From: JBNKZU01 sp050301795
Lineage (GTDB): Bacteria; Pseudomonadota; Gammaproteobacteria; Thiohalomonadales; Thiohalomonadaceae
Assembly (NCBI GenBank): GCA_050301795.1
Contig: JBNKZU010000016.1
Coordinates: 6,432-70,431 of the forward strand
DNA length: 64,000 bases
Reading direction: 5' to 3'
The translations under genes were made by a program, and so were the position numbers. Below the pieces are notes generated by a model. It searched no databases. It saw nothing but the letters and a program-made list of their open reading frames with translations, and was not told where the DNA came from. Shown here piece after piece: positions 44,828 to 54,429 of this stretch (the stretch's first letter is position 1; each line of letters begins with the position of its first letter).

Positions 44828-45349
44828 CTAGCGCTGTTGCTGATGAAAATGCTGATAAACCAAATGGAGGAAATGCTCAAGTTCCTGGGGTGATGCTAAT
44901 TGATGCTCTTCAATCATCGGAACCTGTGGTGATTGCTTCTGAAAACGATCACTAAACAGACCAGAACCGATCATCTCACCAGTATCACTGCTAATGGGTG
45001 TAGAACTGATACCACAACTAGGAGAGCGTGATTTACAAATCATCCCATTTAATTGTAGTAATGCTATTTCATCAGCATAACGACACAGTTGGTCACTAAT
45101 ATCATTCAGTGGGTTATTGACCCCGATTACACGCTTTTGCTGATCGATAAGAGTAACCTTCACCGGCTCTCTTGGAACGCCAAGTCCAATATCCACCTCA
45201 GGGCAAAAAGAGTGTATCGATACCTGCGACGAGACAAGGTTAATCACTTCAGGGCAGGGCTTTGATTGACCATCATATCTGACAGGGATACCGAGCAGAC
45301 ATCGGCTTACACCTATAAGCGGCAGAGGATTTGAGGTGTTTTGACTCAC
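44828..45349 (-). CDS. DUF523-family Cys-rich protein
   Basis: This is a 173-residue protein starting at GTG; this start codon directly follows the stop of the upstream GGDEF-EAL gene (TAA-GTG). The pattern GVSRCLLGIPVRYDGQSK, FCPEVDIGLGVPREPV and GMICKSRSPSCG is that of DUF523, with Cys in conserved places. Function is not known; the Cys layout suggests metal or Fe-S binding. Confidence 0.8.
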   Translation of the reverse strand: MSQNTSNPLPLIGVSRCLLGIPVRYDGQSKPCPEVINLVSSQVSIHSFCPEVDIGLGVPREPVKVTLIDQQKRVIGVNNPLNDISDQLCRYADEIALLQLNGMICKSRSPSCGISSTPISSDTGEMIGSGLFSDRFQKQSPQVPMIEEHQLASPQELEHFLHLVYQHFHQQQR

Positions 45350-47521
45350 TTATGAGATGAGTGGCAACGAGACAATATTGGTTGAGGAGTTCACAGGCAA
45401 CCGTAGTGAATTATGGTTTTTAAGCAAGTTTGATAACACCTGGAAATTTATCGCGTGACTAAAGTAGTTTCCCTGAGCCAGATCACATTGATACTTTTTA
45501 AGGAGCGCAAGACTTGACGGGTTTTCAACCCCCTCAGCGATAACCTGGATCCCCAGGCTGTGTGCCATGTGAATTGTTGATTCGACAATCACTGCATCGT
45601 TATCGTGATTAATCATCTCAAGAATAAATGATTTATCAATCTTAAGTTTATCAACAGGTAACTGCTTAAGGTAAGAGAGTGAAGAGAACCCAGTTCCGAA
45701 ATCATCAATCGCAAGTTTAATCCCAATCTGTTTAACCTGTTGTAATACGTCAATGGCGGTTTCGAACTCTCGCATCATCGCTGATTCGGTAATCTCAAAC
45801 AAAATTGTACTCGGATCAATCGAATGCTTTTTTATAAGTTTAAGAACATTTGCAATGAAATTTGGGTGGTGCAGGTTTTCAGCGGAGATATTGATACAAG
45901 CACACTCATAATTTAGTCCGTTCTGATTCAATAATGCACAATCATCGAAGACCTTATTAATGACATAACGTGTTAGTGAATGGATGATGCCAGTTTGTTC
46001 TGCAAGCTCAATAAAATCATCAGGTGCGATTGAACCCATGGTTGGGTGATCCCAGCGCAACAAGGACTCAAAGCCTCGGAACCGACCATCAAGATTCACC
46101 TGTGGTTGATAATGGATTTCAAGAGATTCGTTCTCTATCGCCTTGCGAAGCTCATTAGCAATCGAGATCTTGCGAAGGTTCTCCTGATGATGTTCTGACT
46201 TGTAGATAACGTAATCAAACTGTCTAATCCGTGCCTCACTACTTGCCGTATTGACATCTCGAAGTAGCTGTTCAGGTTCAGAGCGATTATTCATAAACAC
46301 AACGCCACTATTTGCACCGATATAGATGGGGTTTTCATGAATATAAAACGGAACCTCAATACTTCTAATGATGCCCTGTATGGTTCCAACAATATTTCCA
46401 ATGGTGGTGTTAATAAAGGTTAAGGCAAAGGAGTTGCCGGTAACATGGGCAAGGTAGGTATCATCTTTTAAAAAGGCTTTAATTCTTTGCGCGCTGCTTT
46501 TAATAACATCATCACCAACAGAATAACCGAGCGCATTATTAATGGTGTTTAAGCGGTTTAGCTCAATAAGAACCAGAACCTTATGGTCATCAGATTTGTT
46601 TTTGGCAAGAATAGAACCTAGATATTGTATTAATGCGTATCGGTTTGGTAGCTGAGTTAACGGGTCATGGTTTGCGATATACTCAAGTTCATTCTGGCGC
46701 TTAAGGAGATGCTCCTGAAGTTTGGTAAATGAATCAACCACCACTTGGGTTTCAATGTTCTTGCTAAAGGATAGCGCGTCAAGACGCTGATGTAGTTGAT
46801 CAGAATTAACGGTATCAGCCAGGTCGCTTAAAGGCTTTAGCACTTTGCGTTCAAAATAGATAAAGCCGATAACTAAAGAAACCACACCTAAAACTGAAAG
46901 CACAATCAGATAGAGCTGAACCTTCTTGCTGCTCGTAGAGAAGATAGCGATTTGGTCTTTTTGTGAGGCTACTAATGAGTTTTCAATGTCAGAAATCTGA
47001 TGGTTAACCGCTGCAAAATGTGCATCGGTGGTTTGCTCTAACAGGGCAGGACTCTTAAATAACTCCTTGTCGGTGGCGTTGCGAGTGAAGATTAATTCAA
47101 GCGTGGTATAGAGATTAATCAGCTCAATTTGTAGTGTCTCAAGGCTCTTCTTTTGTGAATCATGGCTAAACCAATTACTGGTGAGCGCTTTTGTTCTATA
47201 GATTACCGGGTCAGAAAATAGGAGATAGATCTGCTGTTTGTGTTTGTCATTTGGCTCAATGATATATCGGTTGACGCTGTGTTCGATTCTGAAAAATGAT
47301 TGTTTAAACGCCATTAGTTCATTGCTGGCGTTAATCCTCTCGTCGATTGATGTGCGAAGTTGCTGCTCAACGCGCGTCATGTAATTTTGTGCCGACCAGA
47401 AAGAGAGCACAACAAACATCAGTACGCTGAGGGTAAAAAAGAGATATCGATTTTTTAGACTGCCAAGACGGTCTGTTTTGTCGCTGTGATTGATTGGAGT
47501 CACCTTGGATTTATTGAGCAC
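45350..47521 (-). CDS. Membrane GGDEF-EAL protein, probable c-di-GMP phosphodiesterase
   Basis: This is a 723-residue protein with two transmembrane helices (about 28-48 and 203-224), a periplasmic sensor between them and a HAMP-like linker. The GGDEF domain has lost its active-site motif (AHVTGNSFALTF where GGDEF is expected), so cyclase activity is unlikely. The EAL domain keeps ESLLRW, IDDFGTGFSSLSYLKQLPVDKLKID and the late acidic residues. It is thus a likely phosphodiesterase. A promoter would lie in the 160-bp gap to the divergent gene at 47689. DUF523 follows. Confidence 0.88.
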   Translation of the reverse strand: MLNKSKVTPINHSDKTDRLGSLKNRYLFFTLSVLMFVVLSFWSAQNYMTRVEQQLRTSIDERINASNELMAFKQSFFRIEHSVNRYIIEPNDKHKQQIYLLFSDPVIYRTKALTSNWFSHDSQKKSLETLQIELINLYTTLELIFTRNATDKELFKSPALLEQTTDAHFAAVNHQISDIENSLVASQKDQIAIFSTSSKKVQLYLIVLSVLGVVSLVIGFIYFERKVLKPLSDLADTVNSDQLHQRLDALSFSKNIETQVVVDSFTKLQEHLLKRQNELEYIANHDPLTQLPNRYALIQYLGSILAKNKSDDHKVLVLIELNRLNTINNALGYSVGDDVIKSSAQRIKAFLKDDTYLAHVTGNSFALTFINTTIGNIVGTIQGIIRSIEVPFYIHENPIYIGANSGVVFMNNRSEPEQLLRDVNTASSEARIRQFDYVIYKSEHHQENLRKISIANELRKAIENESLEIHYQPQVNLDGRFRGFESLLRWDHPTMGSIAPDDFIELAEQTGIIHSLTRYVINKVFDDCALLNQNGLNYECACINISAENLHHPNFIANVLKLIKKHSIDPSTILFEITESAMMREFETAIDVLQQVKQIGIKLAIDDFGTGFSSLSYLKQLPVDKLKIDKSFILEMINHDNDAVIVESTIHMAHSLGIQVIAEGVENPSSLALLKKYQCDLAQGNYFSHAINFQVLSNLLKNHNSLRLPVNSSTNIVSLPLIS

Positions 47522-47688
47522 TTATAGATATTCAAAAGACATACACCGATACAGAATAATGTGATTAGGCCACTTCTGTCAAAACAGTTATTTTATTGGC
47601 CTGGCTCGATTTCATTGAATAATTTTGGGATGATTTTTTTTGGCATCTTGCTATGTTGAAGGTAGGGGCAACAACTGGAGGATTCGAA

Positions 47689-47979
47689 ATGACTATGAAG
47701 ATTGAACCGGTACTTGGGAACTGGTTTAAAGATGAAATTAATCAGGTTTTTGAGGTCGTCGCGATTGATTCAGACGAAAGAACGATTGAGATTCAATATT
47801 TTGACGGCATGGTTGAAGAGCTGGATTTTGATGTCTGGTACGACAAATTGATCGAGCCGTGTGCCGAGCCTGAAGATTGGTCCGGACCGTTTGATGATCT
47901 TGAGCGAGACGATTTTGGCGATACCGACGAGATATACCATCCGACGAATTTTGAGGAAGAGATCGACCATCTTGAGTAG
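47689..47979 (+). CDS. Small acidic protein of unknown function
   Basis: The ATG at 47689 has GGAGG 8 bases upstream; a frame from 47653 has no such site, so the shorter one is preferred. The protein has 96 residues, very acidic (PEDWSGPFDDLERDDFGDTDE at the C-terminus), with the start MTMKIEPVLGNWFKD and YFDGMVEELDFDVWY. It is probably a small cytosolic protein family of gammaproteobacteria (I recall a DUF but not its number with confidence). It converges with the Lon-like gene. Confidence 0.75.
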   Translation: MTMKIEPVLGNWFKDEINQVFEVVAIDSDERTIEIQYFDGMVEELDFDVWYDKLIEPCAEPEDWSGPFDDLERDDFGDTDEIYHPTNFEEEIDHLE

Positions 47980-47993
47980 TGTTTGGTGACCTC

Positions 47994-50396
47994 CTAGTCT
48001 GACTGCTCTTTTGATGACTCTCCGAAGTTATGTCTGATTTTTGCCATCTCATTAAGACGGCTAATGATCAGTTGATTTAGCGTTTTGGGTGGGTAGTTAC
48101 CCTGCTTATCGATACTGCCAGCAGATAGCCCCGTTAGTATCTCCATGGCTTCATCAACATCTTTTATCGCATAGATTGCAAACTGCTTATCTTTAACCGC
48201 TTTTACCAGCTCTTCATTTAACATCAAGTGACGAACATTCGATTCAGGAATAATCACACCTTGCTTTCCTGTCAGCCCTGAAACCTTGCACACCTGAAAG
48301 AAGCCTTCGATCTTCTCATTAACGCCGCCAATCGGTTGTGAAAAGCCACGTTGATCCACAGAGCCGGTTATAGCGATCGACTGCTTAATCGGAATCCCGG
48401 CAAGAGAGGAGAGCAGGGCGCACAATTCAGCCATTGAAGCGCTATCGCCATCAACCATGCCGTAGTTTTGTTCAAAAACGATGCTCGCAGAGAGCGCTAG
48501 CGGTTGTTTCTGAGCATAGCGCGAGGCAATAAACGCGGTAAGAATTAACACGCCTTTGGAGTGGATCGAGCCACCGAGATCAACCTCACGTTCAATATCA
48601 ATCAGATTTCCTTCGCCGATATGTGTGGTTGCAGTAATTCGAGACGGCTGTCCAAAGCTATTTTCGCCCAGAGAGAACACCGACAGGCCATTAATCTGAC
48701 CAACGACCTTGCCTTGGGTGTTGATCGAGATCTCACCTTTATTAATCGCCTCAAGAACATTCTCATGCACGCGAGATGCTCTAAAGTTCCGGTGTTCAAC
48801 CGCCCGATCAACCTCTTGTCGGGTGACTTGCTTTAATCCCTCTTTATTCGCCCAGAAATGGGACTCATGAAGAATATCGGCAATAGAGCGCATATGGGTT
48901 GTCAGCTTTTCAGAGTCCTCAACCAAACGAGAGGCATACTCAAGAATTGCTGCAATCGCACTTTTATCGAAAGGTAGAAGATTGTCGCGTCGAATAAGGG
49001 TCGCCAGCAACCGCGAGAAAAGCTGGTTGTTGGTGTCATTTCGCTCAATATGTTCTGACAGATCGGCTTGCACCTTAAAAAGCTCAGGGAACTCAGAATC
49101 ATACTCATGGAGCAGATAGTAGATTTCACGATCACCAAGAATAAGAACCTTGATATCCAGCGGGATTGGCTCGGGTTCGAGGGAGATTGTTGAACCGAGA
49201 CTAAGCATCTTTTCCAGAGACTCAATCGTGATCTGCTTCGAATGAAGTGCACGCTTAACCCCTTCCCAAGCGTAGGGTTGGGTTAATAACTTATGTGCGT
49301 CCAATAACAGATATCCCCCATTTGCTGCATGGAGTGCGCCTGGTTTTATCAGGGAAAAATCGGTGACCAATGTGCCATATTGCGACAGATGTTCAGCTCG
49401 CCCGACAAGATTGAGATAGGTTGGATTATCGAGATAGACAATAGGCGCACCGTCGCCACATTCGTCAAAGGCAAGGTTGTTTACTTTGTATCGATGTAGA
49501 TTACCGGGATCAATCTTGTCGCCACTCTCTCTCATCTCTTCGGATGGGAGAAAATCGGTCACATTATTGATAATGTCTTTTTCAACAGCACCGAGGTAGT
49601 CCGCAACGCCATCGTATTGACCAAACTCGCTCTTTAGCTCCTCGATCATGTGGCCGACAGCCGAGATCGTAACCTCTTTATTCAGCGTTTTTATCTTGTC
49701 GCGGGTCTCCTTTCTCCACTGCGGGATGAGTTGCAGTATGCTTTGAAGCTGTTTCTGCAATTCGGTCACGTTGCTTTCGATTTGGTTCTTTTTCTCCTGC
49801 GGCAGTTTTTCAAAGGCATCAGGATCGAGCACCTCACTCTTTTCCATAGGAGCAAAGGCAAAGCCACTTGGGGTTCTAAAAAGCTTGATCTCTTGCTGTG
49901 ATGCGGCCTTGGTTAACTCATCAAACGCAAGCTCCTGGCGCTCTTTTAATGCACCTTCAATCGATTCATGGTGTTGCTTGTATTCATCACTCTCAAAAGC
50001 GGCGGGGAGTGATGTTGATAACTCCTCAATCAAATGCTCCATTGCGGTGCTGAATTTTCCACCGAATCCGTTAGGTAGCCTTATTGCTTTTGGTTTATGA
50101 GGAAAATCAAAGTTATTAACGTAACACCAGTCATCGGGCTTGGGTTCAGTGCTTGCGCGTTGCTCCAGAAACTGACGCACCATGGAGTGCTTACCTGTTC
50201 CTGGCGAACCCATGACATAAAGGTTGTATCCATCCTGTGAAATATCGACACCAAAATGGAGCGATTCAATCGCACGCTCTTGACCAAAGCTTTGATCGAT
50301 GTTTTCCAATTCATCCGTCGTTTTAAACCCAAGCGAGTCGGGATCAATATGGCGGACAAGTCTCTTAACAGGAATGCGATATCTTTTTATATCCAT
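47994..50396 (-). CDS. LonB-like ATP-dependent protease
   Basis: This is an 800-residue protein of the COG1067 type. An N-terminal P-loop region has VMGSPGTGKHSMVRQF, with His after GK where Ser or Thr is usual. A helical insertion follows (residues about 150-280) and then AAA+ elements (NGGYLLLDAHKLL). The protease domain has the catalytic Ser in MVDGDSASMAEL near 650 and Lys in GGVNEKIEGFF near 692. No transmembrane region is visible, unlike archaeal LonB. Substrates unknown. Confidence 0.88.
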   Translation of the reverse strand: MDIKRYRIPVKRLVRHIDPDSLGFKTTDELENIDQSFGQERAIESLHFGVDISQDGYNLYVMGSPGTGKHSMVRQFLEQRASTEPKPDDWCYVNNFDFPHKPKAIRLPNGFGGKFSTAMEHLIEELSTSLPAAFESDEYKQHHESIEGALKERQELAFDELTKAASQQEIKLFRTPSGFAFAPMEKSEVLDPDAFEKLPQEKKNQIESNVTELQKQLQSILQLIPQWRKETRDKIKTLNKEVTISAVGHMIEELKSEFGQYDGVADYLGAVEKDIINNVTDFLPSEEMRESGDKIDPGNLHRYKVNNLAFDECGDGAPIVYLDNPTYLNLVGRAEHLSQYGTLVTDFSLIKPGALHAANGGYLLLDAHKLLTQPYAWEGVKRALHSKQITIESLEKMLSLGSTISLEPEPIPLDIKVLILGDREIYYLLHEYDSEFPELFKVQADLSEHIERNDTNNQLFSRLLATLIRRDNLLPFDKSAIAAILEYASRLVEDSEKLTTHMRSIADILHESHFWANKEGLKQVTRQEVDRAVEHRNFRASRVHENVLEAINKGEISINTQGKVVGQINGLSVFSLGENSFGQPSRITATTHIGEGNLIDIEREVDLGGSIHSKGVLILTAFIASRYAQKQPLALSASIVFEQNYGMVDGDSASMAELCALLSSLAGIPIKQSIAITGSVDQRGFSQPIGGVNEKIEGFFQVCKVSGLTGKQGVIIPESNVRHLMLNEELVKAVKDKQFAIYAIKDVDEAMEILTGLSAGSIDKQGNYPPKTLNQLIISRLNEMAKIRHNFGESSKEQSD

Positions 50397-50465
50397 AGCT
50401 CTTTGTTATTGATTTACGCAGGGTGGAGTACAGCCAAAAAACGACAGTTCATAAAAAAGTGAATG

Positions 50466-50485
50466 GCCCCCTGAAATCAGGGGGC
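50466..50485 (-). terminator. Intrinsic terminator-like hairpin after trpB2
   Basis: A perfect GCCCCCTGA/TCAGGGGGC stem lies at 50466-50485, 11 bases after the TrpB2 stop. On the minus strand it is followed, 9 bases on, by TTTTTT. Confidence 0.7.
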
Positions 50486-50496
50486 GTGGATTGTTG

Positions 50497-51849
50497 TTAA
50501 CCGACCTTCGGCAGATGATCCAGCGCGCGCTGGATCTCCTCTTCCGGATAGTCGTAATCAACCAGGTCACCGCTGAAGTATTTATCATACGAAGCCATAT
50601 CAAAATGACCATGTCCAGAGAGGTTGAAGAAGAGAGTTTTGCTCTCTCCGGTCTCCTTGCACTTCAGCGCCTCATCAATACAGGCGCGAATGGCGTGGTT
50701 TGATTCAGGCGCAGGGATAATCCCCTCGGATTTGGCGAAGGTAACACCGGCCTCAAAGGTGGCAATCTGAGGCACCGCAAGCGCCTCAATCAGCCCCTCG
50801 TTATAGAGCTGCGATACCAGCGCCGAATCACCATGATAGCGTAGGCCGCCAGCATGAATGCCCGGAGGTACAAACTCATGACCAAGGGTATACATCTTCA
50901 GTATCGGTGTCATACCAATTGCATCACCAAAGTCGTAGGCAAAGTGACCGCGAGTCAGGGTCGGGCAGGATGAAGGCTCAACTGCCACCAGACGAATCTC
51001 CTTACCAGCCGCCTTGTCGGCCAGGAACGGGAAGGCAACACCGCCAAAGTTGGACCCACCACCGCAGGGGGCAAAGATCATGTCCGGGTAGTCGCCAACC
51101 TTTTCAAACTGCTTTTTAGCCTCCAGACCAATCACAGTTTGATGCAACAGCACATGGTTAAGTACCGAGCCGAGGGCATAATTGGTGTCATCACGAGTAG
51201 CAGCCTCTTCAACCGCCTCAGAGATCGCAATCCCCAATGATCCTGGTGAATTCGGATCCTGCTCAAGAATGGCTCGACCCGCTTGAGTCTGGTTCGTAGG
51301 ACTGGCAAACACCTCTGCGCCCCAGGTCTGCATCATTGAACGGCGGAACGGCTTTTGATCATAACTGACCTTAACCATATAGACCCGCACCTCAATGCCA
51401 AACATCTGACCCACCAGCGCCAGAGAAGAACCCCACTGACCAGCACCAGTCTCGGTCGTCAGGCGTTTGATTCCGGCCTCCTTGTTGTAATAGGCCTGGG
51501 CAACGGCAGTATTGGGCTTGTGCGAACCAGCAGGGCTGACACCCTCATATTTGTAGTAGATCTTTGCCGGGGTGCCGAGCGCCTTTTCAAGGCGATGCGC
51601 CCTGACCAGTGGCGAAGGACGCCAAAGTTTATAGATTTCACGAACCTCTTCGGGGATCTCAATCCAGCGTTCGCCACTGACCTCCTGCATGATGAGCGCT
51701 TCCGGGAAGATGGCTGCAAGCGCATCAGGAGTGACCGGATTACCATCAGGGCCAAGAACCGGATGGGGTGGGTTAGGCATGTCAGCAATGACATTGTACC
51801 AGTGGGTTGGAATCTCGTTCTCAGAGAGCAGAATTTTATAATCTGACAC
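50497..51849 (-). CDS. Tryptophan synthase beta subunit, type 2 (TrpB2)
   Basis: This is a 450-residue PLP enzyme. PLP lysine is K111 in SPAGSHKPNTA; the phosphate loop is PCGGGSNFGG. The long N-terminus (ENEIPTHWYNVIADMP) and RPSPLVRAHRLEK are typical of the TrpB2 subfamily, which condenses indole with serine and is often not paired with TrpA. No trpA adjoins it, so it may salvage indole or act as a stand-alone enzyme. Confidence 0.92.
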   Translation of the reverse strand: MSDYKILLSENEIPTHWYNVIADMPNPPHPVLGPDGNPVTPDALAAIFPEALIMQEVSGERWIEIPEEVREIYKLWRPSPLVRAHRLEKALGTPAKIYYKYEGVSPAGSHKPNTAVAQAYYNKEAGIKRLTTETGAGQWGSSLALVGQMFGIEVRVYMVKVSYDQKPFRRSMMQTWGAEVFASPTNQTQAGRAILEQDPNSPGSLGIAISEAVEEAATRDDTNYALGSVLNHVLLHQTVIGLEAKKQFEKVGDYPDMIFAPCGGGSNFGGVAFPFLADKAAGKEIRLVAVEPSSCPTLTRGHFAYDFGDAIGMTPILKMYTLGHEFVPPGIHAGGLRYHGDSALVSQLYNEGLIEALAVPQIATFEAGVTFAKSEGIIPAPESNHAIRACIDEALKCKETGESKTLFFNLSGHGHFDMASYDKYFSGDLVDYDYPEEEIQRALDHLPKVG

Positions 51850-52046
51850 CTATCAATCCTCCGAATATTGTTGTTATTACCAGAGCATTGTTAACCTTTT
51901 GGTGTGTGAGCGTCAAATTGTTTATGGGCACAAAATCCAAGCCGCAAACGCGATGAACAGGCAGAGGGTCATCGAAAAACTAAACAGAATCACCGCAACG
52001 AAAATGGCAATATCAAAGCGATAAAAAGTTAAGAAGATTCTGATCA

Positions 52047-52074
52047 AGTCGTCGCAATAACCAGTAGATTAGAG
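52047..52074 (-). repeat. Solo end of the repeat found at 13953
   Basis: On the minus strand these 28 bases match the left end of the element at 13953-13980 with one mismatch (GGTTATTG for GGTCATTG). Only the terminal segment is present. The 527-bp gap 51850-52376 contains this, the 249-bp repeat below, and a doubtful 41-codon hydrophobic frame at 51922-52047 on the minus strand starting with TTG. Confidence 0.6.
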
Positions 52075-52080
52075 AATTTC

Positions 52081-52329
52081 GGTTGTCATCAACTACGGCT
52101 GACACTCAGCGCCACCGATATGCAAAACATGATATCCAGGCAAAATCGCCCGTTTTGCCGCCTGCCCAAAAAAGCAGATAGAAGGATGAGGGATAAATAA
52201 AAACTGGTAACTGATTAAAAAGTAAGGTAAAAAAAGAAGCAACAGGGAATTGTTCACACCTAAAAACAACTCCCACAAGATTAATATACAGGCGATTAGC
52301 GCACTGATATCCAGGCGAATCGTCTGATA
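52081..52329 (+). repeat. Direct repeat copy 1, left border of accessory block
   Basis: This 249-bp segment is highly similar in the same orientation to 55699-55946. Shared landmarks are ACTACGGCTGACACTCAGC, GGCAAAA...TTTTGCC (a hairpin), AAAAAAGCAGATAGAAGGAT and CAGGGAATTGTTCA. A reading frame on the minus strand is conserved between copies (FIPHPSICFFGQAAKRAI) but is hydrophobic and short, so it is treated as part of the repeat. Length and hairpin content suggest a non-autonomous element. Confidence 0.8.
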
Positions 52330-52376
52330 ATAAGAGTTATAACTTCAACTATTCGTCCGCTAATCTGAGATCAGAA

Positions 52377-53150
52377 ATGAAAATACCTTATTTTACAAAA
52401 ACAAACTTCATCGGATTTATTGTTCTGCTATGCACTCTATTATTTCAGGGGTGTTTTTCTACGGCAAATCATATTGTCTTACAAACTACCCAACACGAAA
52501 AGACCGTAGTGCCAGATAAAAATATTATTACAACTTCATTTGCTAATAGAGCTTATGCCTTAAGAAAAATATCCTGGACAAGCTCACGAATACATATCAA
52601 TAGTGAAGTTGTAGGCATCAAAGATATTGAGAGCCTATTACATTATCAGCTCGACGAAACATTTTTAAGTGCCAAATTAAACCAAGGTGAAGGGATTCCT
52701 TTAAATGTTGTCATTAATATTGACGAGTATCAAATTGGTGAAAGAAATGTCCTGTTACACAGCAGTGATGAAATGGTAGCAAATATCTCAATCTACGATG
52801 ATGAAAGCTCTCTCATATTTAGAGCTTCTATTGAAGGACGTATTATCACAAATTCCTCATTTTTCCTTTCGCCAGTTCATGCGTTATATGGTTACGCAAA
52901 ATACAAAGAGGTGGATAGTATTAAGGTAATGATCCCAGCTATTAGCGTGGCAATCACAAAGGTGTTGAGTGGCTTGCAGTCAGGGCAGTCACTTGACGAA
53001 ATCATAATGTTACAAAGCATTTATAGTAAAAGTACTCAGGTCATAAAATATGTTGAAGAAAATGAATGGGGAGTTGATTTGTTAACAGATGAAGAAATTA
53101 AGGAACACTCTGAAGTGATTGTGAAAATAGAAAAGCAGGTAAAAATATAA
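52377..53150 (+). CDS. Predicted lipoprotein of unknown function
   Basis: This is a 257-residue protein starting 47 bp after the repeat. The N-terminus (FIGFIVLLCTLLFQGC) ends in a lipobox at about residue 26, so it should be acylated. The rest alternates beta and helix with no domain I recognise; it has a hydrophobic stretch in the middle (SSFFLSPVHALYGYAK). Base composition is AT-rich, unlike the neighbouring core genes. It is an accessory gene of unknown role. Confidence 0.65.
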   Translation: MKIPYFTKTNFIGFIVLLCTLLFQGCFSTANHIVLQTTQHEKTVVPDKNIITTSFANRAYALRKISWTSSRIHINSEVVGIKDIESLLHYQLDETFLSAKLNQGEGIPLNVVINIDEYQIGERNVLLHSSDEMVANISIYDDESSLIFRASIEGRIITNSSFFLSPVHALYGYAKYKEVDSIKVMIPAISVAITKVLSGLQSGQSLDEIIMLQSIYSKSTQVIKYVEENEWGVDLLTDEEIKEHSEVIVKIEKQVKI

Positions 53151-53472
53151 GACTACGCAATGATATTTACCTTGGTAACCATTTAAAATAAAAGGAAAAG
53201 TTATAACCATAGGATCTGGTGGACGCGAAGAGGCTCTCGAATCTAACAATAGCACAAAGCGCTCCACTGACCCAAAACATTGAAACTGTAGAACAAGGTC
53301 TAAAATGAGGCGTGTGAATATTAAATGTGAATTGAGAAGCTTTTATACAAAAACTGACGCATAATTAAATTTAAAATAAAAGTTGTATAGGATTACAGAA
53401 ATCAATACTGAAGCATAAATGTAAAGGATTTTATAAAATGTGCTTTTTTGACATTTTTTCTACAATTTCGCT
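53151..53472. other. Intergenic region with no recognised feature
   Basis: These 322 AT-rich bases between the lipoprotein and acetyltransferase genes show no plausible gene. The segment TCTAACAATAGCACAAAGCG near 53240 faintly recalls the start of an integron attC site, but no matching second half was found. Confidence 0.3.
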
Positions 53473-53952
53473 ATGCATAAGGAGTCAAATATAGTGGTTG
53501 TTGTAAGGGATGTGCGTGAGCACGATGAGACTGCTCGATGCGAAATTGTAGACGCAGCTACAAGAGAGCTCCGTAACACATATCGCCCACGTGAAAACAA
53601 TGGTTCGTGTGGTGGGGTTCCGAGCGCTGTGCTTGTTGCGTTATCGGATAACAAGGTTGTAGGTACAGCTGAATACATCCGAAAAGAGCGCCACATTTAT
53701 GTCCAAGGCGTTGCTGTTCACCCGGAATATCGCGGACGTGGTATCTGCCGTGCTCTTTTGCATCACATAGAAGAAATTGCAAAAGCAGAAGGAGTTCGAG
53801 TTCTCGCTTTGTGCGCGATAGAAGAAACAGGGAATGTCGAGATATTCAATAATCTTGGTTTCAAAGCCATAAATCGTATAACTGCACCAAACCACATCAG
53901 CCCGATTGGAGCACCTGTCACTCAGGTCGATATGGAGAAAGAAATTGCATAA
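53473..53952 (+). CDS. GNAT-family N-acetyltransferase
   Basis: This is a 159-residue protein; a GTG at 53494 is an alternative start that fits AAGGAG at 53479-53484 better. The acetyl-CoA loop VHPEYRGRGICRALLHHIEEIAK and the late strand EIFNNLGFKAINRI are typical of GNAT enzymes. Substrate unknown. It is the first of two GNAT genes in this block, an enrichment often seen in accessory islands. Confidence 0.85.
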   Translation: MHKESNIVVVVRDVREHDETARCEIVDAATRELRNTYRPRENNGSCGGVPSAVLVALSDNKVVGTAEYIRKERHIYVQGVAVHPEYRGRGICRALLHHIEEIAKAEGVRVLALCAIEETGNVEIFNNLGFKAINRITAPNHISPIGAPVTQVDMEKEIA

Positions 53953-54036
53953 TCAGTCAAACGATCTGTCACTCATTCAACAGTGCGTCATTTGCGCGGT
54001 TAATTGGCAACGCTATATTTTAAAAGCCAAGTAACG

Positions 54037-54339
54037 ATGGGCGAACTTAGCACACTAAAAGGTATTGGCTCAAAATCAGAAAAATGCCTTAATGAAATCG
54101 GTATTAATACTAAACAAGATCTTGAAAAAATTGGTGCAGTTAAAGCATTTATAAAACTAAAGAATGAGTGCAGCATCAAACCTAGTCTTAATTTTCTCTA
54201 TGCAATGGTAGGGGCATTAGAAAACAAACATTGGGCAAGTATAGCAAAGTCAGAAAAAACAAGGCTGCTCATAGAGCTAGAGGGTTACAAAGAGCTGCAA
54301 GAAATGCTGAAAGCAGAAGGTATTGAAATTGAACTGTAG
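54037..54339 (+). CDS. Stand-alone TfoX C-terminal-domain protein
   Basis: The ATG at 54037 gives 100 residues; an in-frame TTG at 54004 would extend it. The sequence LSTLKGIGSKSEKCLNEIGI...LEKIGAVKAFIKLK and LNFLYAMVGALENKHWASI is the helix-hairpin-helix-like TfoX C-terminal domain without the N-terminal half. TfoX/Sxy regulates competence in other gammaproteobacteria; a free C-terminal domain is common among accessory genes and its role is not known. Confidence 0.8.
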   Translation: MGELSTLKGIGSKSEKCLNEIGINTKQDLEKIGAVKAFIKLKNECSIKPSLNFLYAMVGALENKHWASIAKSEKTRLLIELEGYKELQEMLKAEGIEIEL

Positions 54340-54429
54340 CAAAGCAAATCCACTTTGACGGCAATATACATCGCTACACTCTGCTTTTTGTAACCGATGG
54401 TTTACGTTGTAATGTAAAAGGAGATTAAC

